Shown here in pieces: positions 1 through 9,418 of a stretch of DNA of 44,715 bases; the first letter of the stretch is position 1; each line of letters begins with the position of its first letter. Origin of the DNA: Legionellales bacterium. GTDB lineage: Bacteria > Pseudomonadota > Gammaproteobacteria > Comchoanobacterales > Comchoanobacteraceae. The DNA lies in contig PBLX01000034.1 of NCBI GenBank assembly GCA_002722435.1, forward strand, positions 1 through 44,715, given 5' to 3'. The notes under the pieces are model-generated. The model worked only from the letters and a program-made list of their open reading frames with translations, did not search any database and was not told where the DNA came from. Position numbers and translations under genes: made by a program.

Positions 1-1
1 A

Positions 2-109
2 CCTATTGATGCTATGTTTATGTATAAAGTTCTTGAGCGTATCGGTAACTTGGCAGATAGTGCGCATCATATTGGCGAGAAATTCACGTTGATGTTGGTT
101 AGTCTCTAA
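2..109 (+). CDS. C-terminal end of a DUF47/TIGR00153 (PhoU-like) protein, truncated by window start
   Basis: Frame 2 reads PIDAMFMYKVLERIGNLADSAHHIGEKFTLMLVSL*, resembling the TIGR00153 C-terminus (..YKxIEWIGDLAD.A..VG..L..ML). Confidence 0.6.
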   Translation, partial: PIDAMFMYKVLERIGNLADSAHHIGEKFTLMLVSL

Positions 110-116
110 TGATGCG

Positions 117-1208
117 CTAGGCATTTGCACGAATGACTAGAATGTCACCATCCTGAACTTGGTACTCTTTTCCTTCAAGGCGCCATTTTCCTGCTTTTTT
201 AACGCCTGCTTCTCCATGATGTTCAATATAATCACTGGCGCGAATGACCTCTGCGCGAATGAAATGCGATTCGAAATCGGTGTGGATCACACCCGCGGCC
301 TGTGGTGCAGTTGCATTCTTCTTCACTGACCATGCTCTTGCTTCCTTTGGTCCTGCGGTATAAAAGGTTTCGAGGTCGAGTAGTGTGTGTCCGGCGGCGA
401 TGAGTTTATCGAGTCCAGACTGTTTCAAGCCTAACTCTTGTAGGAATTCGGTTTGCTCCTCAGGAGATAATACAGACAACTCCGCTTCGAGAGAGGCGTT
501 GATGATAATGACTGGTGCTTTTTTCTCTTTTGCGTAAGCCAATACAGACTGTAGTGCGCTATTGCTGTCAACGTTGTCGTAGTTATTGACATTGGCAACG
601 TAAAGATATGGCTTTGCAGTTATTAATTGATACTTTTTTGCCATCTCGTGTATGTCCGTATCGTCTTGTTGGCTTAAGCTGTGGTTATCGTTCAGTAGTT
701 CGATGATGCGATGGCACGTCTCTAGTTCTTTTTTTGCTTCGGATTGTTGCGCTTTCGCAAGTTTTTGCAGTTTGATTTGTGCTTTTTCGAGTGTTTGCAG
801 GTCAGCTAATGCCAGCTCTGTCTCAATAGTTTGAATATCATCCAGTGGGTTTATTTTTCCATTGACGTGCGTTACATTGTCGTCTTCAAAGCATCTAGTG
901 ACATGGGCAACCGCTTGAACCGAGCGAATATGTCCCAGAAACTGATTGCCTAGGCCTTCTCCTTTGCTGGCACCCGCGACAAGACCTGCGATGTCGACAA
1001 ACTCCATCAGTGTTGGTATGGTTTTTGCGCTTCCTGCAATGTTTGCGATGGCCCTCAGTCGGTCATCAGGTACCTCGACCATACCTGTGTTTGGTTCGAT
1101 TGTGCAAAATGGGTAGTTTTCGGCTTGTATCTCTGCTCGCGTAAGTGCGTTGAAAAGTGTTGATTTACCCACATTTGGTAATCCAACGATGCCACATTTA
1201 AATCCCAT
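117..1208 (-). CDS. ychF: Redox-regulated ATPase YchF (Obg-like GTPase family)
   Basis: MGFKCGIVGLPNVGKSTLFNALT.. start, FVDIAGLVAGASKGEGLGNQFL and C-terminal TGS-like domain. Confidence 0.97.
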   Translation of the reverse strand: MGFKCGIVGLPNVGKSTLFNALTRAEIQAENYPFCTIEPNTGMVEVPDDRLRAIANIAGSAKTIPTLMEFVDIAGLVAGASKGEGLGNQFLGHIRSVQAVAHVTRCFEDDNVTHVNGKINPLDDIQTIETELALADLQTLEKAQIKLQKLAKAQQSEAKKELETCHRIIELLNDNHSLSQQDDTDIHEMAKKYQLITAKPYLYVANVNNYDNVDSNSALQSVLAYAKEKKAPVIIINASLEAELSVLSPEEQTEFLQELGLKQSGLDKLIAAGHTLLDLETFYTAGPKEARAWSVKKNATAPQAAGVIHTDFESHFIRAEVIRASDYIEHHGEAGVKKAGKWRLEGKEYQVQDGDILVIRANA

Positions 1209-1800
1209 TTGGTTTCTCCATTTTGTTTATTAGGGCGAGTTGTTCGTAGTAAGCGTTTAGTTGGCCCGAAAATAAAAGGCCGCGGTGTGCTAGGCTATTT
1301 TTGATGGCATGGTCAATGTTCTTTGAGTCTGATGGGCTTGGCTTCTGAAGAACATATTGGCTTGTGTTCAACTTACTGTCTGGTCGGCCGATGCCTATTT
1401 TCAGTCGTATTGTTTGGCTAATATCAATGTGGTTTGCAAGATCTCTAACGCCATTGTGTCCCCCGTGCCCAACGGACTTGCGACACTTGATGATGCCTGC
1501 CTCAAGATCGAGGTCATCATATACGAGCAGTATTTCTTCAGGCTTGATCGTAAAGTAGCGTGCACAATCTGCAATCGGTTTGCCGTTAATATTCATCAGT
1601 AAGCCAGGCTTAAATAGCAGTATCGCACTCTGGTTGTCGTAGTTGATTTTGCCAACCATGCCCTTTCCGTGCGAGGATTTTTGCCAAGTTACGTGTTGCA
1701 TCTCGGCAAGTTGGTCTAGCCAACGGAAGCCAATGTTGTGTCGGGTTTGAAAGTATTTTTCTTCGTTATTTCCAAGGGCGGTGATGAGTTTGATAGCCAT
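1198..1800 (-). CDS. pth: Peptidyl-tRNA hydrolase
   Basis: GNNEEKYFQTRHNIGFRWLD, VYDDLDLEAGIIKCRKSVGHGGHNGVRD motifs; 11-nt overlap with ychF. Confidence 0.95.
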   Translation of the reverse strand: MAIKLITALGNNEEKYFQTRHNIGFRWLDQLAEMQHVTWQKSSHGKGMVGKINYDNQSAILLFKPGLLMNINGKPIADCARYFTIKPEEILLVYDDLDLEAGIIKCRKSVGHGGHNGVRDLANHIDISQTIRLKIGIGRPDSKLNTSQYVLQKPSPSDSKNIDHAIKNSLAHRGLLFSGQLNAYYEQLALINKMEKPNGI

Positions 1801-1854
1801 GGTCAGTGCTCTGATCGTTGTCCCAGGATTTTTGAAGTGGACAGAAGTGTTCGG

Positions 1855-2571
1855 TTACTGTTTTTCGTCCTCAGATGTACTCTGTTGTTGATCAGAACCC
1901 TCTGCGCCCTCTGCGCCTTCTGCGCCATCTTCGCCATCATCTGTTTCGGCTGCTTCATCTTCCTCAGTTTCTTCAGGCTCTTCGATGATTTTCGGCATGT
2001 GCGCGGTAACGAGCGTTGGGTTATGACTTTCAGAGATTGCTTCTGTTGGTTCGACTCCTTCTGGTATCTGAAGATCGGATAAGTGGATGATCTGGTCAAT
2101 ATCAAGTTCAGTCAGATCCAAAGCAATATGCTCCGGTAAGTCGCTTGGTAGGCAAGTTACGCTCAATTCAGTAGTAGTGTATGTGATTTGTCCTTTCTGT
2201 TTCACGGCGGGACATTCGTCAGCGTGTAAAAACATAATGGGGATAGTGGTTGTTATTTTGTGGCTTTTGTCAATGCGTTGCAGGTCAACATGCAGTATTT
2301 TGCCGTTAAGATGGTGGCGCTGGATTGCTTTTACCAGTGCAGCTTGTTTCTTGTTGCCTATTTTTAGTTGAAACAGGTGACCGGCAAACTTTTTCTTGTT
2401 GTGTAGGTAGTGAACTTCCTTATGTGGTAAGCTGATCGATTCGCTCGCTTTTTTTTCACCGTAGAGAATTGCAGGTATTACGATATCTGTTTGATTTCTA
2501 AGTTTTTTACAGGCTATTTTTCCATGTTTGTCACGTGCTTGACACGCTAGTATGGGCATTTGGTTTGACAT
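1855..2571 (-). CDS. rplY: 50S ribosomal protein L25 (CTC/TL5-type, long form)
   Basis: N-terminal L25 domain (R..GKIACKKLRNQTDIVIPAILYG), TL5/CTC C-terminal domain and acidic tail; directly upstream of pth. Confidence 0.9.
   Translation of the reverse strand: MSNQMPILACQARDKHGKIACKKLRNQTDIVIPAILYGEKKASESISLPHKEVHYLHNKKKFAGHLFQLKIGNKKQAALVKAIQRHHLNGKILHVDLQRIDKSHKITTTIPIMFLHADECPAVKQKGQITYTTTELSVTCLPSDLPEHIALDLTELDIDQIIHLSDLQIPEGVEPTEAISESHNPTLVTAHMPKIIEEPEETEEDEAAETDDGEDGAEGAEGAEGSDQQQSTSEDEKQ
1898..1933. repeat. Imperfect 9-nt tandem repeat (about 4 units) inside rplY 3' end
   Basis: ccctctgcg ccctctgcg ccttctgcg ccatcttcg; encodes the GAEGAEGAEG-like acidic tail. Confidence 0.8.
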
Positions 2572-2595
2572 TGTATCACCACTTGTTTCATGTTG

Positions 2596-2667
2596 CTGGG
2601 ATGCCAGGATTCGAACCTGGGAATGCGGGGATCAAAACCCCGTGCCTTACCGCTTGGCGACACCCCA
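2596..2667 (-). tRNA. tRNA-Gln (anticodon TTG)
   Basis: Reverse complement TGGGGTGTCGCCAAGCGGTAAGGCACGGGGTTTTGATCCCCGCATTCCCAGGTTCGAATCCTGGCATCCCAG folds as a cloverleaf; close to E. coli tRNA-Gln; CCA not encoded (followed by CAACATG). Confidence 0.96.
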
Positions 2668-2677
2668 TTTGCTGGAT

Positions 2678-2706
2678 ATTGTCCTAAAATTGGGTTCATT
2701 TGTCAA
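2678..2706 (-). promoter_or_regulatory. Sigma70-like promoter for tRNA-Gln/rplY operon
   Basis: Minus strand TTGACA - 17 nt - GACAAT just upstream of the tRNA 5' end. Confidence 0.6.
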
Positions 2707-2832
2707 ATCTATTTGCTGATATATGTCGTTTTTCTTGTGATGGTAGAGGGTGAATGGCCTGTTGATCAGTGTCCATTTTAATTCGTTAGGAGAATAAGCT
2801 ATAATGAACCGATTTGACTTGGAAATCCTGTA

Positions 2833-4566
2833 GTGAGTGACTTTGAGTTTAAAACCAACGTTGAGACTGACTCAGTGTTACTGCCGAATATTTGGGACTT
2901 GATTGCTTTTGTTCTGATTTTTGGCGTATTTTTCTTTCTTGGCCAGGCAATGCAGGACCTGGCTTTTGGTTCGGATGTCATGGACACGGGACGCATCGAT
3001 CTATCATTGAGCATGCTGCCGACGTATGCACTATTTAGCGTGGTTCGTATGTTCGTTGCATTATTGTTTTCACTTCTTGTCACATTTGTTTTCGGTACAT
3101 TGGCTGCGCGTTCGGTTGTTGCAGAACGGTTTATTATTCCTATAGTGGACGTTTTGCAATCCATTCCTATTCTGGGTTATCTCACCATCGCAGCAACTGT
3201 GTTTGAGAAGGTGTTTCATGGTGATATGCTTGGCTACGAAATGGTTGCGGTATTTATGATTTTCACATCGCAGGTCTGGAACATGATACTTTCTTTCTAT
3301 CAGAGTCTCATCATGCTTCCAGCCGATATGCGTGAGTTAGCTTCAGTGATGCAGTTGCGGCGTGTTCAAAAGTTTTGGCGTATCGATGTGCCATATGCGA
3401 TGCCAGATTTACTGATGAATATGATGGTTTCTCTGTCAGCCGGTTGGTTTTATATTATGGAGTCGGAAGCAATTGTCGTTTCGGGGCGATCGGGTCGTGT
3501 GCTTTTACCCGGATTAGGGTCTTATATGTGGCAGGCTAACTTGCAGGAAAATCATGAAGCGTTATTGTGGGCACTACTCGCAGTGTTTATTGTGATTTTG
3601 TGTTACGACCAGCTGATGTTCCGCCCGCTTTTGCACATTGTTCGTGGTTATCAGTCTGATGATGAAGATCAGTTGCATCGATCATGGATTGTGAATTTGT
3701 TGTCTCGAACCCGCTGGTTTAAGTGGGGTATGGTTCGCTTGCAGGATGTCTTTTCGGAGTGGTTGGCTTTTGCTGCTCGGTATTCGCGTGTTGTGCCGCT
3801 GGCTTTCCAGCACGAGCGTCCGCAGCTTGTCATCGGCTTTAGTCTGCGCTGGCTTTTGGTGCTGACTTTTTTATCGCTCGTGGGGTATGCGGTATGGTCT
3901 GTGCTGCAGATAACAACGCTCGCACAACTTTCACACATCCTTCTCTTGGGCTTCTTTACATTTATTCGGGTCTTTTCATTGTTGTTGGTTTGTATGGTGT
4001 TGTGGGTTCCAGTGGGGGTATGGGTAGGTTTTCGGCCGCGTGTTGCTGCTTGGGTGATGCCGGTGATACAGTTTCTTGCCGCTTTTCCACCAAATATGTT
4101 ATATCCGTTTTTAATGTGGACTATTTTAACCTATGGTCTCAATGTGAATATCTGGTGCGCACCATTAATGGTTTTGGGCACACAGTGGTATATTTTGTTT
4201 AATGTCATTTCTGCGGTACAAACAATTGACAAAGAGCTGACCTATGTTGTCCGTCATATGGGTGTTACCGGAATGCAGCGCTGGCGGCGTTTTATATTGC
4301 CTTCAATTGCTCCGCACTTGGTATCAGGTGCGATGGCTGCCTCAGGTGGTGCATGGAATGCCAGTATCGTCGCAGAGGTCCTTACGTGGGGCAAGGAAAC
4401 AAAGACTGCAGTTGGCTTAGGCGCCTACATTCATGAGACAATTGTACAAGGCGATCTTAACCTCCACATTTTAGCTGTTCTGGTGATGTGCTTCTATGTT
4501 GTGGTGATCAATCGTGTGTTTTGGCATCCACTTTATCGCTATGTTGAGCGGCGATTTGCAAGTTAG
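2833..4566 (+). CDS. ABC transporter permease, two fused BPD_transp_1 domains (NitT/TauT-like)
   Basis: 577 aa, many TM helices; two permease EAA-like regions (SVMQLRRVQKFWRIDVPYAMPDLL.. and RHMGVTGMQRWRRFILPSIAPHLVSG). GTG start. Confidence 0.88.
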   Translation: MSDFEFKTNVETDSVLLPNIWDLIAFVLIFGVFFFLGQAMQDLAFGSDVMDTGRIDLSLSMLPTYALFSVVRMFVALLFSLLVTFVFGTLAARSVVAERFIIPIVDVLQSIPILGYLTIAATVFEKVFHGDMLGYEMVAVFMIFTSQVWNMILSFYQSLIMLPADMRELASVMQLRRVQKFWRIDVPYAMPDLLMNMMVSLSAGWFYIMESEAIVVSGRSGRVLLPGLGSYMWQANLQENHEALLWALLAVFIVILCYDQLMFRPLLHIVRGYQSDDEDQLHRSWIVNLLSRTRWFKWGMVRLQDVFSEWLAFAARYSRVVPLAFQHERPQLVIGFSLRWLLVLTFLSLVGYAVWSVLQITTLAQLSHILLLGFFTFIRVFSLLLVCMVLWVPVGVWVGFRPRVAAWVMPVIQFLAAFPPNMLYPFLMWTILTYGLNVNIWCAPLMVLGTQWYILFNVISAVQTIDKELTYVVRHMGVTGMQRWRRFILPSIAPHLVSGAMAASGGAWNASIVAEVLTWGKETKTAVGLGAYIHETIVQGDLNLHILAVLVMCFYVVVINRVFWHPLYRYVERRFAS

Positions 4567-4575
4567 GGATTGACT

Positions 4576-5868
4576 ATGGGAAATATCATAAACGTTCGTA
4601 ATGTTCGGAAAACATTCAAAAAGGATGCGACGCAAGATTTGCTTGTGCTAGACCAAATTAACTTATCAGTAAAATCTGGCGAAATTGTTGCCTTGTTGGG
4701 GACGTCTGGATCTGGCAAATCGACATTGTTGCGTATTATTTCGGGATTAATTAGTCCATCATCGGGTTCAGTGTCTTTTATGGGTGCACCTGTTCGAGGG
4801 CCTGTAGCTGGGGTTGGTATGGTATTTCAGCATTTTGCATTGATGCCATGGATGACCGTTTTAGAAAATGTTGAGATTGGCTTGGAGGCGCAAGGCGTTC
4901 CAGTCAAAGCGCGTAGAAAACGGGCGCTGCAGGCAATCGATCAGGTCGGCATGGATGGTTTTGAGTCGGCTTATCCTCGTGAATTATCTGGTGGTATGCG
5001 TCAGCGAGTAGGTATTGCTCGAGCACTTGTTATTGAACCTAAGGTACTTTTATTGGATGAGCCTTTTTCTGCGCTCGATATTCTCACCGCAGATAACTTA
5101 CGCAATGACTTATTGCGTTTGTGGATGAAAAAGTCGACGAATATTCAGTCGATGTTATTGGTAACTCATAATATTGAGGAAGCGGCCACCATGGCCGATC
5201 GAATATTGATTTTCGGCCACAATCCTGGATCCATTCGTGAAGAGATTTCGATTTCGGTGGAGCGACCCCGTGCAGAGAAGCCTGTTGTGGTCCAGTCTAT
5301 TATGGAGGAAATTTATCAGAAGATTGCTAAAGTCAATCGGGCTGATCATGCTGTCGGGCAACGCTTCCAGGTGATTAGTTTGTATCACCGATTACCCAAA
5401 GTTGAAGTCGGTAGTATGATTGGTTTGTTGGAGGCGCTCGGCTCAGAAGAGTTCAAGAAAGACTCTGATTTATCAACTTTGGCTGAGGAGCTATACCTTG
5501 ATGTTGACGATTTGATGTCTATCATTGATTGTCTCGAGATACTGCGGCTTGCGTTTATTGATTCTGGCCATGTTTCCCTGACGCCTTCTGGGACAAAATT
5601 CTCTGAGGCAGATATATTGGAGCGCAAACAAATTTTCTCCCGACAGCTGCAAGATCATGTTCCCCTGGTAAGACATATATTGCGCGTTCTTCATGGGCGA
5701 TCAAGCCATAGTGTCAGTGGCGAGCGGTTTTTAATTGAATTACAGGACGACCTCAGTGATGTTGCTGCGGTTGATGTGTTGAAGACGGTGATTGAGTGGG
5801 GCCGTTATGCGGAATTGTTTGCTTATAATGACAATACCGACACGTTGAGTTTTGATAACCCCAAGTAG
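4576..5868 (+). CDS. ABC transporter ATP-binding protein with C-terminal AAA-associated domain
   Basis: Walker A GTSGSGKST, signature ELSGGMRQRVGIARAL, Walker B VLLLDEPFSALD; ~170 aa C-terminal extension. ATG 4576 preferred over upstream TTG 4570. Confidence 0.92.
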   Translation: MGNIINVRNVRKTFKKDATQDLLVLDQINLSVKSGEIVALLGTSGSGKSTLLRIISGLISPSSGSVSFMGAPVRGPVAGVGMVFQHFALMPWMTVLENVEIGLEAQGVPVKARRKRALQAIDQVGMDGFESAYPRELSGGMRQRVGIARALVIEPKVLLLDEPFSALDILTADNLRNDLLRLWMKKSTNIQSMLLVTHNIEEAATMADRILIFGHNPGSIREEISISVERPRAEKPVVVQSIMEEIYQKIAKVNRADHAVGQRFQVISLYHRLPKVEVGSMIGLLEALGSEEFKKDSDLSTLAEELYLDVDDLMSIIDCLEILRLAFIDSGHVSLTPSGTKFSEADILERKQIFSRQLQDHVPLVRHILRVLHGRSSHSVSGERFLIELQDDLSDVAAVDVLKTVIEWGRYAELFAYNDNTDTLSFDNPK

Positions 5869-5882
5869 GACAGATTGGTTGG

Positions 5883-6545
5883 CTAGGCCATTGTACGCAT
5901 TAAGTCTTTGAGCTGTTGTGTCTCGTTTTTGATACCAAACAGTGCGCTTCCCATCACGGCTTGTGCGATGGGAACTTTTGTATTCAGGATAGATGGCAGT
6001 GTTGTTTTATTCACGCCGCCGTCAATTGCAATCTGTATCGGGCAGGTGTTTTCTCTGCTCATTGTGTAGAGTGCGTTGATGTTGGTCAGTGCGCTGGGTT
6101 GAAACGCCTGGCCACAGCGCCCAGGGGTTACGCCCATGACCAGACAGTGATTGGCTGCATTGAGCACATCTGTAAAATCATGGATGTTTTCGTCAGGGTT
6201 AATTGCTACGCTTGCAATGCAGTACTTCTTTATTTTTTCAGTTAATGCAATTGGATTTTCTGCTGTCCGAGGGTGAAATGTGATCATGCGGATAGCATCT
6301 AGCGGCAGTCGATCCAATGCATTTTCAGGATGCTCTATCATGAGATGGACATCATGATTGAGATGAGGAAAGCGCTTTATAATGGCTGTTGCCGTGTCAA
6401 AACTGAGTGCTAGGTTGTCAACATAATGGTTGTCCATGATGTCTAGGTGTAGGCTTTTTATCCCGTGACGGGTTACTTGTAAAATGTCGTCGGCTACCGT
6501 TAGTGGGTTTGCGGCCAACACAGACGCGGAAAACTCAAAGATCAT
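5883..6545 (-). CDS. rpe: Ribulose-phosphate 3-epimerase
   Basis: FSASVLAANPLTVADDILQ, HLDIMDNHYVDNLALS, DVHLMIEHPE, MGVTPGRCGQAF, IAIDGGVN. Confidence 0.93.
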   Translation of the reverse strand: MIFEFSASVLAANPLTVADDILQVTRHGIKSLHLDIMDNHYVDNLALSFDTATAIIKRFPHLNHDVHLMIEHPENALDRLPLDAIRMITFHPRTAENPIALTEKIKKYCIASVAINPDENIHDFTDVLNAANHCLVMGVTPGRCGQAFQPSALTNINALYTMSRENTCPIQIAIDGGVNKTTLPSILNTKVPIAQAVMGSALFGIKNETQQLKDLMRTMA

Positions 6546-6632
6546 GTTGTTTAAGCAGGCCTATTTTAGGAAAACACATTAGCATACCTAGTACCATGTG
6601 ACAATGAAGTGTGTGACGCACTGAATGTTTGT

Positions 6633-8513
6633 TTAACGCATCTTTCGTTGTATGTTTGTGTTGGAAGCTGTTATTTTGGCTAGAATTTTAGCGAGTTTTC
6701 TTATATTCGAATCATTTGTCGTGCTGTTTTTTTTCATGGCACTATGATTTGTTGGTGTTTTGCTCAACTGGACGGGCTCGTTTAACTGTTTTGCCTCTGA
6801 TTTCTTAGGGCTGATTGAATGCTGGAGTAGTTTTTTAAAATAATCGGTTCGTTTTGGCTTTTCTTTTTTTTCTAGATGGAGGATCGCTTGATCAGCAGAT
6901 AATTGATCCACCAGTTCCTCGCGTAGTTTTTTTATGGATTCACCGTGAATTGCACGTGTGAGATAATCACTCATGTGCTTTTGCTTATCTTCAGCAATGC
7001 GGCGAATACTTTTGGTATATTCTTCATCTGTCATCTGGCTTAGCTCCAGATGATTTAATCGTTCGCCATAATATTGATCAATCGGTTCTGATAGATCTTG
7101 AATGGTGGCACACTGCTTAAGATAGTCGTCGTTGATAATGATATTTACTGCTTCGTTTTCCATGGACTGGCTATCTTCTAAATGCTTTCGATTTTCCTCT
7201 AGTAGGTTCTCGTCTAGCTTGATGTGCTGAGTAAAAAACATATCTGGCATCTTTATTTTGAGTATATCTCTCACGTTTTGTAGATAGGCTAAACAATACT
7301 CGAGCTCTTCTCTTTCTTGCGTGCTGTCTTCAGATGTTGATGTCGTGCTGCTTTCTATATTCTTTTGCGCTGCGTCATAGGTTGCATTCAGCATGGCTCT
7401 TGTCTTTGTAAAGGTAATAATATCTTCAAGTCTGCTGTTTTTATCAATTGATTGGTGTTGTAGGCCTATCGTCATAAGTAGGTAATAATATGTTGATCTG
7501 TCCGCGCAAGAGGTTGTGCCCTCAGTTGCCATGGCAAGACAATCATGTTTATATGACTGGTCTTGCATCATCTTGGTTACAATGCTGTACATGTTCTTGA
7601 TGGTGTTGACTTGCTCATTTTTGTCACTCTCGGTCTCCCATGCCCCTGTTTTCTGTATGTTGGTAAAAAATCCGGTCAGTACAGGGTTACTTTCGAGAAA
7701 ACTTATGATGGATTGATCTCCATCAGCTATTTTTTCGCAGAGTTCTCTGCTCGTTAATGTTGTGTCTTTCACGATAGGGTTTAACTTGCGGTACGCTTTG
7801 GCGTTTGCGTGGATTTTTTCAAGTATTTCTTGGTTCCTGGCATCTGCTCTGACACGCGTATCCATCTGTAAATCACGAAGTTGATTTGCATCTAGCATGG
7901 TTCGGGGTAATGGCACGGAAATTGGGTTCTCATGAATTTTTAGGGTCTCTAGTTGGCTACATTGAGCAATTACATCAGGTATTGTTTGTATTTTGTTGTG
8001 TGACAGATTGAGGGATTCTAGATCACATAAGTGTTCTATAGATTCTGGTATTTCTTCTATTGCGCAGTTTTCAAGTCTCATCTCCTCCAGGGCAGGGTAT
8101 TTGCTTCCTGGGGTAGGTATGCTTTTGAGAAAGGGATTGTTATTAAGGTTGATGAGTTCTAATTTTGGTATGTTGAATAGGTCATCAGCATTACTGATGC
8201 GATTACTGTGAATTACTATGTCCCTGACATGATCTAGATTTTCCAGTTTGGGAGGTAATGTATCGATACCAAGTTCATCTAGGAATAAAACAGGATTATT
8301 TTCTTTACAAGATGTAACGACTATTTTCTTTGCTTTGCTTCGTGCTGATTTCTGCTCAGCGCTTTCTGCGCTGTCTATCCATGTATCTAACTCTTGGATG
8401 TATTCTTGTAGCGCTTTCTCATCCTTACGACGAGTCACGATCGCGGGAATGATCGCAGCAGCGGCGAGTGTAAGTGCGCATGCAAACGCGGAAATAATTT
8501 CGGTACTATTCAT
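6633..8513 (-). CDS. Membrane-anchored leucine-rich-repeat protein, unknown function
   Basis: N-terminal TM helix (IISAFACALTLAAAAIIPAIV), about 5 LRRs (e.g. LESLNLSHNKIQTIPDVIAQ), then ~400 aa helical region with no recognised family. Confidence 0.85.
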   Translation of the reverse strand: MNSTEIISAFACALTLAAAAIIPAIVTRRKDEKALQEYIQELDTWIDSAESAEQKSARSKAKKIVVTSCKENNPVLFLDELGIDTLPPKLENLDHVRDIVIHSNRISNADDLFNIPKLELINLNNNPFLKSIPTPGSKYPALEEMRLENCAIEEIPESIEHLCDLESLNLSHNKIQTIPDVIAQCSQLETLKIHENPISVPLPRTMLDANQLRDLQMDTRVRADARNQEILEKIHANAKAYRKLNPIVKDTTLTSRELCEKIADGDQSIISFLESNPVLTGFFTNIQKTGAWETESDKNEQVNTIKNMYSIVTKMMQDQSYKHDCLAMATEGTTSCADRSTYYYLLMTIGLQHQSIDKNSRLEDIITFTKTRAMLNATYDAAQKNIESSTTSTSEDSTQEREELEYCLAYLQNVRDILKIKMPDMFFTQHIKLDENLLEENRKHLEDSQSMENEAVNIIINDDYLKQCATIQDLSEPIDQYYGERLNHLELSQMTDEEYTKSIRRIAEDKQKHMSDYLTRAIHGESIKKLREELVDQLSADQAILHLEKKEKPKRTDYFKKLLQHSISPKKSEAKQLNEPVQLSKTPTNHSAMKKNSTTNDSNIRKLAKILAKITASNTNIQRKMR

Positions 8514-8623
8514 TTGGCTTATGCTTTCTTTTCATAACACTATGTATAGCCTGAGATATCATTTTTTTCCCAATTAATTCGCTTTTTAAGCCATTTTTCT
8601 GATGGTGACGTCTGGTAGGCCCG

Positions 8624-9418
8624 CTAGGCTTGTTGTTGTTCGCGATGGGATTTTAGTAGCGTGTACGCTTTTTTTATTTCATGCGTTCGTTCGTTGGCTT
8701 GTTTTATGGCGCTTTCGCTGGGTGATGATTCTTTTGTATGTAAGCGGTCAGGGTGGTGATCGCTCAGCAATTTACGATACTTTCTTTTGATTTGCTCCAT
8801 ATTATCCGCTTGGCTAACGCCAAGTGTTCTGTAGGCCCAGGATAATCCCCCGACGATACTTGGTGTTGTCTTTGTGCTTGACTGATGATGTGTATATTGT
8901 GCGCGTATGATGCCAATGCTTCTCAGTAATCGGTCCAACTGCTCGAGTTTTTGTTTAGATGCCCTGCCGTCGTCAGCCACGCGAACAAAGACGCCAGCGA
9001 TACTGTTTCTCAAGCTTGGGTACATCATCAATGCCATCTGTAATTTTTGTATGGTGCTGAATGGGTTAAATTGTTCGTTTTTACCATCAGTAAATGCTTT
9101 TTTAGCAAGGTTCTTTTGTGCTTTAGTAAACCGAAAGCGGTCCATGCTATTGCTTACGATCTCGATGGTTTTGATGGAGACATTGCCGTCAAACTTGGCT
9201 AGATGACCTAGGATTTGGAATGTGGGTTCAATGGTTTGCTTGGTCCACGGCGTTCTTTTTTTGAACCCTTTGGGTTTTTGCTGACGGATTAGCTCGTCTA
9301 TCTTATTGCCAATAAACATCCCCGTGATTAATCCAACAATACCAAAGCGCATGCCCAAGAAGATGCCGATGACCAGCCCGATGATGTTTCCAGTAGAGTT
9401 CATTTGTATAGGGCGCAT
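8624..9418 (-). CDS. djlA: DjlA-like co-chaperone (N-terminal TM, TerB-like domain, C-terminal J domain)
   Basis: GxxxG-rich N-terminal TM, LGHLAKFDGNVS TerB-like region, J domain with HPD motif (LLSDHHPDRL). Confidence 0.9.
   Translation of the reverse strand: MRPIQMNSTGNIIGLVIGIFLGMRFGIVGLITGMFIGNKIDELIRQQKPKGFKKRTPWTKQTIEPTFQILGHLAKFDGNVSIKTIEIVSNSMDRFRFTKAQKNLAKKAFTDGKNEQFNPFSTIQKLQMALMMYPSLRNSIAGVFVRVADDGRASKQKLEQLDRLLRSIGIIRAQYTHHQSSTKTTPSIVGGLSWAYRTLGVSQADNMEQIKRKYRKLLSDHHPDRLHTKESSPSESAIKQANERTHEIKKAYTLLKSHREQQQA

Noticed and set aside
1803-2105. 100-aa minus ORF and 114-aa plus ORF (1738..2082) over rplY 3' end
   Set aside because: Out-of-frame shadows of rplY; low-complexity composition from the acidic-tail repeats.
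2799-3164. 121-aa minus ORF opposite the ABC permease N-terminus
   Set aside because: Antisense shadow of a strongly supported coding region; no recognisable protein.
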